DNA of 64,000 nucleotides from Amia ocellicauda (lineage: Eukaryota; Chordata; Actinopteri; Amiiformes; Amiidae), in the NCBI RefSeq assembly GCF_036373705.1, contig NC_089866.1:8504001-8568000 (forward strand), in the 5' to 3' direction. The number at the start of each line of letters is the position of its first letter. Positions within the stretch are counted from its first letter, which is position 1. The notes beneath the pieces are model-generated. The model was given only the letters and a program-made list of their open reading frames with translations. It did no database searches and was not told the DNA's origin. Shown here one piece after another: positions 51,897 through 62,421 of the stretch. Made by a program: the position numbers and the translations under genes.

Positions 51897-52400
51897 GCTG
51901 GCTGTTTCCCTTGCCTTTCTTCTGTCCAGGCCAGAGCAGCTAGAAGGCAGGCAGGCAGGCAGGCAGCGTGGGACTATCCCATTGTGACACAACTTCTCCA
52001 CAGCTCTGCTCAGCCCAGCCACGTTGCTGGGCGCTCGCTCTGTCTTCAGCTCCAAAATGTTGGCAGCAGATCGCAGCCCCCGAGCCTCCGTCTCCTCTCA
52101 GATGGTGCGAGATGAAAGCGCTGTAAAGTTCCTCTTTTGTAGTTGGTCTTTTGAAGTTGTGGTGATGTGTCTCTTTAGCCTGAGAGTTTTCAGAAAGCCC
52201 CCAACTTCTTCCACCTCTGTTGGGAGGACTGAGTCCGGTGTTTAGTTTCTGTCTGTGCGCTCAGAGGAAATACCAAACACTTAACAGAAGAATTTCAGTT
52301 TAAAACAGAAAGAGAGAGAGCGAGAGGGAGGGAAGCTGTGAAACTTCAGTCAAAGCAGACTCCCTCCCTCCCTCCCTCCCTCTGCTCTTAAAGAGACAGA
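51897..52400 (-). promoter_or_regulatory. Presumed 5' UTR and promoter region of itpripl2
   Basis: The stretch is moderately GC-rich upstream of the start, with a five-unit GGCA repeat at about 51945-51964 and a TCCC run at about 52360-52382. The transcript start was not located. Confidence 0.4.
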
Positions 52401-53715
52401 ATCCTTATTTGACATCCTTCAAGTTTAGTTGAGAAGCTTGGACATAATTTCTCTATACATACCCTAATATGAGGGCAATCAAATGTCATGAACAAAAAGA
52501 ACATTTAAACACATATTACATGTAATACAATATATTTTTTTAATGAAATGTTTAAGTATAATTGGTATAACTACTGTCAAACTCTTAGAAAGTTAATGTG
52601 AGGACAGTGAGTTGAGTTTAAAGAAAGCTATCACGTTACAGTCCTTGAAAAGGGGTGTTTTCCTAACATTTCAGGCTATAGGAGACTCTTCTCTGATTAT
52701 GTGCTATTCATTCCTACTTATGTGTGTTTTGGGATGGATCCTGGATTTCACCCTCTCCATAACTTTTAGACCTCCACCAAGAACATAATCCATCCACAAA
52801 GATTTACACAAATTGGAAGCACTTTGCTGGCTCTCTGTCTGGGTGGGGAATTAGCCCAAACAAGCTTTTGCTACGTTTTTAATCCAAGGCTTCCTTGGCT
52901 TCCCTGTGCTTTCATGTTTCCGTGGGGAAAGACCCGATGGCTCATGACTGAGAGCGCAGGAGAGGGAGTGGTGGGGTGGAGGCGGGGCTGGGGGCTTCTG
53001 AAAAAGAAATGAGAGGAAGCTACCGGCTTCTCCAGTGCATTATAATGAGTTCAGTCTCGGTCTTGGGTAATTGGTATGAAGTGCAACTCCAGGAACCAAA
53101 CAAGGGCTTACAAGTGGGAGAGAGTTGACAGAATGTCTGTTGATGGTTTCTGATGAACTCTGACCTCAGCTCATTCAGAATTGCAAGGCTCCCTCCCCCC
53201 CAGCCCTTTACACATACTGAAGTAGCACCCCAGTGACTGTCAGAGACCCTCTTATATTGCTCTGTCTGCCTCAGAGAACCACATGAAGAACAATAGCCAT
53301 ACACATCCTTTGCTGGGTTTGGTACACAATGTACTAAAATTCAGTCGCGGAAAACTGAACCACTTTTAGTCAGTGCATATATGAGTCAAAAACAATCTGT
53401 CATCTGCCCTCACAAGGTGAAGTACAGAAGATTATTCTGAATCAAACCCAGAATTAAAACATCTCTTTCGGCTTGTGGAAAGAAGTCACTGGCAGAGAGG
53501 AAGACACCAATCAAAACAGTTTTACCATCTTTAGTTGTATTCACCCAGAGTTTTAATACAGTTAGTGCCAGAGCATAGTTAGTGCTCTGTTAGTGCATAG
53601 CCAACTATGAATAAAAAAAGTCACATGATATATATTCTCACATTCTACCTTTTTCCCACCTTATTTCCATCTGAGTTTCCAAAGCATGCAACCCTTGGGA
53701 AAAGCTAGAATAGGT

Positions 53716-53768
53716 AAGCTGAAGATTTTATAAAAAGGAATTAAGCTGAAGATTTTATAAAAAGGAAT
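53716..53768. repeat. Short tandem duplication (27 + 26 bp)
   Basis: TAAGCTGAAGATTTTATAAA-GGAAT is present twice in a row and differs by one A. Confidence 0.9.
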
Positions 53769-55370
53769 GACCATTTTTACAATACATATTTGTGCTCTCT
53801 GGACTCCCATAACAACTTGACACCCACACTGCTGTCAGACAGTCCCCCTGAAATCTGAGCTCAGTCTGGCAAGGTGGCGATGCCAACTCAAAGGACACAG
53901 CGTCAGTAACTCTCGCTTCATCTCTCGCACCACCGGACAGACACAGACTCCCATCCCTGAGAAAACAACCAAGACAGGCGAGCTCAGCACAGATCCCCGG
54001 CTGCAGAGAGATGATGTCACTGGTGCAAAGCACACATTGGGAGGAAGTGTTATTTATAATGAACAAGTAATAGGAAGTTAGTAGCAGCAGCAACCGCTGG
54101 TGTAACAATGAAGTGCATCTATTGTGGTCTTGTCTGTCTTTCTGGCACTGCTTTCTGGCTATTCAAGACTGTTATTGTTTTACTGTGCATTCTCTTCAAG
54201 GCCAGAGAGCTTTGTCAATTCAGGGCATTATTTTTATTTTCTGTACTGCAGTTATTATTATTATTCCTGTCTAATCAGTAATGAATCAAGACAGGGCTGC
54301 CGGGCCAACCAGCCAGGAATGCAGGCAGCTTGATGAAGTGGGTGACATCATACAAGAAGCCTCACATTTACTCTGTAATGAGCCAGAGAGAGATGGGGGG
54401 AGGGCGAGAGGCAGGCAAAGGAAGGCGGGAGGCTGCTCCTGAAGTCTACCCGCCAACAGAAAACAAATTCAAATTCATCCTCCTAACAGCACCGAGGACA
54501 AAGGTTACAACCCAACGGCTGATGTAATTGGTACAATGCGGTGGAGGGAGGATGACACACAGGAAATAGGGGGCAGCGTGGGGGAGGCAGGGAAAGTGTG
54601 TGATTGTGTGTGTGCGTATGTATTCCTCTTTAGCTAGAGTCTGGATCAGTTTTTGCCTGGTCAAGTTAAACAAAGGATGATTATGTAACAGCAGACACAC
54701 ACATGCACACAAAACACTGAACGCTTGAGACAACCCAACTATGCATTTTTGAAACTGCATTGAATGATGACAAGCTTTTCCTTTGCAAATCCAGGATTAG
54801 GAAATCCAGCATCTGCCAGTATGTGTGTGAGAGAGAGAGACGGGGGTGTATGTGTGTGTAGGGGGGCACTGATAAAAGTTGGTTGTTGCCACATCTATCT
54901 CTGATATGTATTGTAGGCATGAAACAATTTTTTCTTCGCAAACATTGAAAAATAAGACATTTTTAAGCACCACTTCCTGTCTGCTGCATTGGATTCCTGT
55001 GGGCCAGATTTACCCATTTGAATTTGTCTTTTTATGATTAGATTGCAACCTATAATTTGCTTGATCTTTCCAATATAACATCTTGCCTGGCTCTGGAACA
55101 CATGGAGAAAACGTTAGGCTGCACTTAGCAGATAACACACTCTCCCAGAGCACCTGTCAAATCTCACCAGTGTCCCGGCCAAAAGCTTATCTTATGGGAC
55201 TCTTGCCACCGCCGATGCGGGTCTTGCACAGTGGCCTTTTACAGTCAAAGGGAAAAGGATGCTTTCAACATCAATCCAGACCATTATTGTGCTGCACTCG
55301 CCACAGCACTATGTATGTCACAGGAGAGAGTCAGACTGCTTGTACTGCTCTGCCTCGTGATATGCATATC

Positions 55371-55397
55371 GGTGTGTGTGTGTGTGTGTGTGTGTGT
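55371..55397. repeat. (GT)n microsatellite
   Basis: Perfect GT run of about 13 units. Confidence 0.93.
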
Positions 55398-56358
55398 CTT
55401 ATATTTCTATTTATATGTTTATTGTCAATGTTTGCAATGCAGGCTCTAATTGCTCCTTTTGCAGCTTGTTAGTTTTGACTATCAGCAATTGTTTATTTTC
55501 CTGCAGTCTGTGTTACTCCCACTCCGAAATCGCTTAATCACGCCTGACCACACGATCAGCACAACTATCCCATCCCCTGGGATCTGCTCCACAAAGCCCC
55601 AATATAGATTTTAACTGTTGCTCTGTTTCTCAATAAACATACCTCTGTGTGTCTTTATATATGTGTGGGTGTGTGTGTGTTTTCCCCATGAGAGAGCGAG
55701 GACGGCTGTCTTGAGAGACTGGAAAGGACCAGCAGAATGTCCCCAGCAGGCCTGACTAGACTGCCTTCCAGACTGCTGTGCACATGTGAACTGTTGCCTT
55801 AGGATGACAGGCTTCCAGGTCATGGGAAAATTACTTTCAGTTGCTGCAGCTTGAACCGAGAGAGGGAGAGAAGCTACCCGGGCCCTAAAGGCGGTCACTT
55901 TCACTCCATCTCTGTGCAAAACATGCCTCGAGCTTTAAAAGCGAAAAAAGTCCTAAACCCACAGGAAGCAGATGTTTCCCATGATTGAGGTGTCTGTCAG
56001 CAGAGGGCAAGGAGATGCTCAGATAGATTGGCAGATTAGATTCACACCAAATCATTTGATTGGAATAATCTCCATGTACACTGTTGAAGTTCTGTTTATA
56101 AACAACATGAATAGTGACAATTCCACTATGTGACGAGATTGAACATTTGAGCTGATAATAAAAGCCTATTGAAAGAAAGCACTCGTTTTGTGCTACAATG
56201 AGGTTTTGTGTAGCAGCATTCCTGGTAGCACTGATTATGCAGCACACATTAAAACTGCTTCACATATTTGGTGTATTCTCTTGACATTCTCAGCACATAC
56301 ATTACTTTATTGCCTTTAGCAGCAATACCAACCTTTTAGGAGCTGTAACAGTGCACAA

Positions 56359-56372
56359 GCGCCCCCTGGTGT
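56359..56372 (-). promoter_or_regulatory. CTCF-like motif
   Basis: The minus strand reads ACACCAGGGGGCGC, which fits 13 of 14 positions of CCASYAGRKGGCRS and contains the strong AGGGGGCGC core. Confidence 0.45.
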
Positions 56373-58091
56373 CCTGAAAGACATTTACAACCAAGATTGT
56401 TTTTTCCCCTCTATCCACATCTGTGCAGAAACTACTGCAATAAACAAACAGGTAGAGCCAGGCTAGTGTGTAATTAACATTGATTACATGCATAGTGAGG
56501 GAGATTTACATAGCAAGTAAGAAATTCTGTTTCTTTCTGTTTCTCAATGCACCAGCAATGCCCAAACCAGAACACAAAAACACAGTAGGACACCACGAAG
56601 ACCAGAGAAGAATTGCTCAGAAGCCGTTATGTAATCAATAGATTTATTGTGGTTTATTCACTCTTAAGCATAACTACTAACATAAACACCTGGTTAAACG
56701 TTGAGGTTTTACATGTATCGTATCCATGTATTTATTACATATCATTACCATATTACAGGGTAAGACTGGTTAGCATGTATGTGGACACATTAGCGGCCAG
56801 CAATGGATACAAGGTGGACAAATACACCAGACCAATAACTAGGAGTCTTTGGATTCCATTTCACTGGCACATCTGGGTAGACAAGTTTTCTAATAAACTT
56901 TCGGTGGTTCTCCCGTGAAAAATTCTATATTTGCCACACCGTATCCACAGCTCTGTTTTACATATTGTTTTCCTTCCAAAGTCCCCACCCTCTGAGGAGG
57001 AGCAGTTAAAGCAAAAGAAGAAGAATTAAAAAATAACAATAAAAATAATAAATCAGACACAGCAATATATTATTTTAAAACAGTGAAAATCCTAAAAAGC
57101 AGAAAACAAAGTCACCATGATGGATACTAGAGGAGTATGTATTATATATGCCATATATATTTATGTTCATATGTACAGTATTATGTATAAGTAGCAGCAG
57201 TAGGTGAATTGTATAAAAAATAATACTAATATTAAAAAAAAAAATTAAAAACAAGAAAAGAGAAGGAGATGATGACACCCCCCAAGCCTCTTCAGAAAAT
57301 GACGTTCTGCGTAGTGGCGGTCCACTTTGAGCGTTATGAAGGAAGGTTTATCCAGTGATCTCACTTTCTATATATATAGGGGAGAGGGTCAGTAACAGAG
57401 AAAATCTCAAAGTGGAATTGACGGTTTTGTAAATGTTTTAAGTGCTAGTCCAGTGTCCCCGACAGCCACCCCAGCTAACCTATATTGTATCGGTACTCAT
57501 GTGTGCCCCCCCCATCCTATTCCATTCCAGGGGATTTCCTCTTAGCCATGGTTTACCTCTTGTCATTGCAAACTCGTTCAGAGAAAACCAAGCAAGCTGC
57601 CCTGCACAGACGTTCAAAGATTTTAAAGACCAGTGTTTGCCAGCATCAATTGGGAGATTAGCCAGATTAGTGACCAGATTCAGACCAACCGCCAACAATT
57701 TCAGTGATGCCTAGGGAACTTGTGCGAAGGGTGCGAGCCAAGTTTTCATTGCTTTCATTTCACTCAGCTGTTCTCAGTCAAGCAGCCTGGGAAGGGTAAA
57801 AATTGAGGCCAGAGCAGCATACACAGATATCTCCCAGGAGGGAAATTAGGGGAGAGAGAGAGAGAGAGAGAAGAAGAAGAGGAAGTCACTAACTCAGCTA
57901 TTTGGAAAAGATCCAGTGAAAGAACCACCAGGGAGAACATTCATCCTGGAGCAGAACAGAGCGCTGAAGGACACAAGTGAGTATTGGATCTAGATCTGTT
58001 ATGTTACATTTCAGATTATAGCATAATACATTCCCCTTACAGCAGCACTGCAGTCTAGCGCTGCTCACCCGACTTCCTGCCCCGACTGCAC

Positions 58092-58398
58092 CTAGCCCCC
58101 ATTACTGACCATGCCTGTCAGGTGGCTGGCCTCTCCCTTCAGGTCTTGGCTGATCTTCTGCAGGTCCAGGCCTAAGCCTACAAGGAGTTGCAGCAGGCTG
58201 ATCTTCTGGTTCGTGGCCTTGTCCACCAGAGCTGGGCACGTGGGGTTGCACTGGGGCCACTGGCAGTTGTCGATGAGATGAAAGGGGCAGCCTTTGAGGG
58301 GTGTTTTGCTGTTCTTGTTAGCTTCCTGGAGGCTCTTGTCCCAGCACTGCAGGGCCCGGGAGACAGAGGTCCCCTTGATTTGGAAATCCATCCAGTTA
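58092..58398 (-). CDS. notum2: notum coding exon 11 (terminal)
   Basis: This exon covers residues 389-490 and the TAG stop: [38 protein letters not shown] and the tail LTGMVSNGG, matching human LLGMLSNGS. Confidence 0.96.
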
Positions 58399-61300
58399 CT
58401 GCAAGGAGATAGAGAATTGAACGTGAATAATGACATCAGAAGGGTCTTGGTGTTCGTCTCCATCAGTACAGACAAAAGGGGCACTATATATAACTGGTTA
58501 GTTTGTTTTTGATTCTGAAAAGTGACCAAACCCCCTACCCACTCCGTCCCTCTCCGCCTTGGAGGATGGGACAGCAAAAGTGTGCAGTGACAGGCGCGCC
58601 ATGACAGACAGAATGCAGGATGATGAACGACTGGACAGAAACAGAAACAGTTACATGAGCTCAGTCTGAAAAGAGAGGGATGGAGAGGAGGCCTCATTAA
58701 TCTGCATGACAGCGATGATGCAAGCAGTCCTTACCTCTTAGTGATCAACGTGTGGGACAGGCAGGAGGGAGCAAACACCGCCCTGAAAAACATGACCGCC
58801 ACTCTGTTAAAGTCACCTGACCAGACCCAGCTTCAAGGCTTATGTAAAAAGAGAAAGCATCACATTTAACTGTTGTACAATAATATTTATTGATATCTGT
58901 CACCTCATGGCACTCAAAGAGCTTAATTTAATAATGTTACCTCAGACCACCCTTCCAGGTTTGCTACACTCCATGTTTTTAAGACTGCTCACGTTGGATT
59001 ATCATATCAATTCAAATATGCAATCCCCTATAAATGGAAAATTATAGACATGGGCCCCTAGATTCTACACTTCAGGAAAAAGACCTTTGCTGGCCTGAGT
59101 GCAGTCCTTGCCAGGTCGAAGGACACATGATTACTGCTGGATTATGTTCCAAGAGAACCCTAAATCACTCCACATAGCCCTTAAAAGTTTAGTACTTAAT
59201 CAGTTTAGTTAAACCTGTTAAAATGTTCAGCTCTTAAATAAATGACATGTCTATAAAATATTATGGGGAAGTAGGGAAAAAAAAATTGAATTTATTACAG
59301 TAAATGTGAGCCCAGTAAGAACAAGGAACAGCAGATAGTGTGGTCCACTGACTGTCTGGATGAACAGAGTCTGGTGCTGCAAAGCCCAGCCCAGGTGTCA
59401 AGGAACCAGACTCACGTCACATCTCGTAGGGAGTTCTTCAGCTCGCGGCCCAGGTTCTGGATGTAGGACCACTGGTATTCGGACAGAGTCTGGCCACCCT
59501 GGTAGATGTTCTCCATGCGCAGCTGCTCCTCGTCAAACAGCCACTGCACCACGAACAGAGGGGCTGTGGGGACACCCCCCACCCAGGGAGAGAGGCTCAG
59601 TGAAGGGGTCGTGGGAATGATCATGCAGTCCGCACCCACAGAACCTTGCACATGCATTTTGAAGCATGCCCCACACTGGCATCTGTATGACATGGTTAAA
59701 GAGCAGGAGGGACTCACAGCTCAAGGAAGGGTAGAGCTTGTGTCCAAAGAAGCACTGCCACTCTTCGCCCTTCTTGAACTGCTGCCGGCACTTATCAGGG
59801 ATGGCACTGCTCCACAGCCTGAAACCGCAAAGCTCTCGATCAGAACTGGGAGGAAACTGAAGATGCACGTTCATAAATATTGCAACATGGGGAAATAATT
59901 TCTAAGGCATGTTAGCTATGGCAGACCGTGGTTCATTTATGATAAAGTGGCGTAAAGCACAGTGGAAATGTGTTAAAGCCATATGACAGTACTGTAAAAC
60001 TGGTAAAGTGCAAAACTCCTGTAGTAAATTACAAATTTGCATAAGAGGTGAAAACAGAATTTATAAGCAAGCTGCAAAAACATGCTTGATTGCCCCCCTG
60101 GCTGCCTTATTTATGCCGCCTAACAAATTCTGGCCAAAATGTCTTAAATGAAAGAGTCTATCTCAGCATCTGCAGCTTTATTCATGGCCTGGCAATTACA
60201 ATGAAAACATCCCTGCCAAAGACTTCCTGCCAGCACTACTTTTTATAGCGCTATCTGTTCCGGAACATTTACAACCTAATTAATACGTCTCTAGGACAAA
60301 TGGAGAAGTTAATCCTCAGCAGCTGAGATATACATGGGTCCTCGCCCGCTGTCTCTTAGGAGGTGCATATTTCACGCTGTCACTCCCTAGGGGCGACCTT
60401 GGACAGGAAACTCTGCACAGCCCTGGTAGTAATGCACTTCCTGCGGAGGCCTTTGTGTGTCTTTCAGTTATTATGATCAGTAATGTCATTACTAATTATA
60501 TTTTGGGATTTCCTCAAGGCCTCTCTCCCAAGGCCAGTTCATGAAAATAAACTAGACTTTCCATGGCCTGAACAACAACAATATAGAATAGTGTTTGTTT
60601 TCTGAGTCCCAAAGGAAAGCTGATACCATTAATAGCCCCACACTGGAGTGGAATGGCATTTCAGGATACCGGGGAGGTGCAGCTGACATTACCGGAGGCC
60701 TTTCTTGATGGCATCGGTGGGCGTGCAGGAGGCGCTGTCAGGGCACTCCGGGGACCTGGGCTGCTTGCTCTCCAGAAACCACCCAGAATCCACCAGTCCC
60801 CGCACCTGTGCCTCAGACCCCAGCTGCTCCAGGAGACTGGACACCTTGTCGATGTTCAGCAGCACACCCATCCCCCCAGCACTGCCGGACAAAGGGAGAC
60901 AAAAAGGCACAACATCAAGACTGTTTTGTTTGTTTCTTTCAGGGTTTTGTGCAGCTTGAATTTGTATATCGTATTGCACACTGCTTAGCATTGTAGGAGG
61001 GAGAATTGTGGAAAGTACTTTCCTAATTCTTGTATATTCTGAATTTGCAAAAATCCTGCCCTTGCATTCCTTGCTTTTCATTCATTGGCACAAGCGCTAC
61101 AGCAGTAGGTCAGCAATGTTCTCAGAATTGTAAAGCCTGCTGTAACCACCTTTCTGGCATGCTAACAGGCGGGACCAAAAATAGATCCAAATAGTGGTCT
61201 TGTAGGAGCTATTGGAGGCTCCCGTGCCAAGGCTGACTGTTTACAAAGCATCACGATTGAATCAATTCAATTCAATCCACATCAGAGTAGCAGCTTACCT

Positions 61301-62334
61301 TGTTCCAGCCAACATGACCACCTTGGCCTGTTTGATCCCCTTCGCAACCAGCTCTTTAATCACCTCCCGGACGATCAGGGAGCCCATGAAGGCAAATTCA
61401 GCTGGAAAACACAGGATGGCGTCTTTGTAATAGCAGTACATATAAAAAGAGGAAGGCAATAAAGGAGAAGAAGGACAAGAATAACTCTCATGTCTAGGAT
61501 TATTCTACCCACAGATGAGGGTCTTACCTGTCTCTTTTCCTTTTGCTGGCTTTGAAGATGTTCCACTCCACACATCACTGGAGCAGTACGGAATCAACCT
61601 AACATAACAGACCTGGCATTAATTTATGTACTGATAAATGATACCATTTATCATTTGTATATGTATCAATGATACATATACCATTTTATTTTACCTGCTT
61701 TTTTACCATCTGTGTTATTTCTATATATGAGGTATTTCCACATCTACACAAATGCCCTGATGAACGTTTCTCTCGCTGGCTCCCTATAACGGACACAGGT
61801 CCTTTCAGATATATAAAGAGCTAATTCATTAGTTGGGAGCTTTGGAAATCAAGCCTCAGACTCAACAAAGCAAGCCCATGCAGTGTAGAAACAAGACAAT
61901 TGTGCATTCTGTTTCACTTTAAAACTATCATGAAGATGGCCATTTGGACAGGCATCTATCGATTTAGAAATGCTCTTCAATGACAGTGTTAAAAACCTGT
62001 GTACGTGTATGTCTGTGATGTTAGATCTGTACAAATAATAATAATAATAATAAATAACACGAAATAGATTCTTACACTGTGTTGGCATTCCACCAGTGGG
62101 GGTTTTCCTCAACCTGAGCAGATAAGATTCCACTTTCTGTATAAAAAATCCCCAAAAGCGTGTTAGAGGAAACTCATATAGCTGTGTGAAAAAAAAATAC
62201 AATACATACAAATAAACTGAAATGGAACGTCTCAAGTCTGTCGTCAGAATGGCTGGGATGCAACGAGTTTGCCACAGTGGGAAAGCATGTGCATAGCTGG
62301 GAAACAAAGTTAGGTCACCCCAGCTGGGGCACAT

Positions 62335-62421
<87 letters not shown>

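Larger units (their letters stand above)
52401..58091. other. Intergenic region between itpripl2 and notum
   Basis: No coding exon is supported. Contents: a 27/26-bp tandem duplication at 53716-53768, (GT)n at 55371-55397, a CTCF-like motif at 56359-56372 with a weaker opposite one at 55997-56010, and a (GA)n run near 57856-57871. The right part should hold the notum 3' UTR; the first minus-strand AATAAA after its stop is at 56731-56736, 1.36 kb away. Confidence 0.65.

Noticed and set aside
50427-52055. Longer 542-codon reading of itpripl2
   Set aside because: The extra 53 codons upstream begin at TTG and contain no ATG; the family N-terminus starts at 51896.
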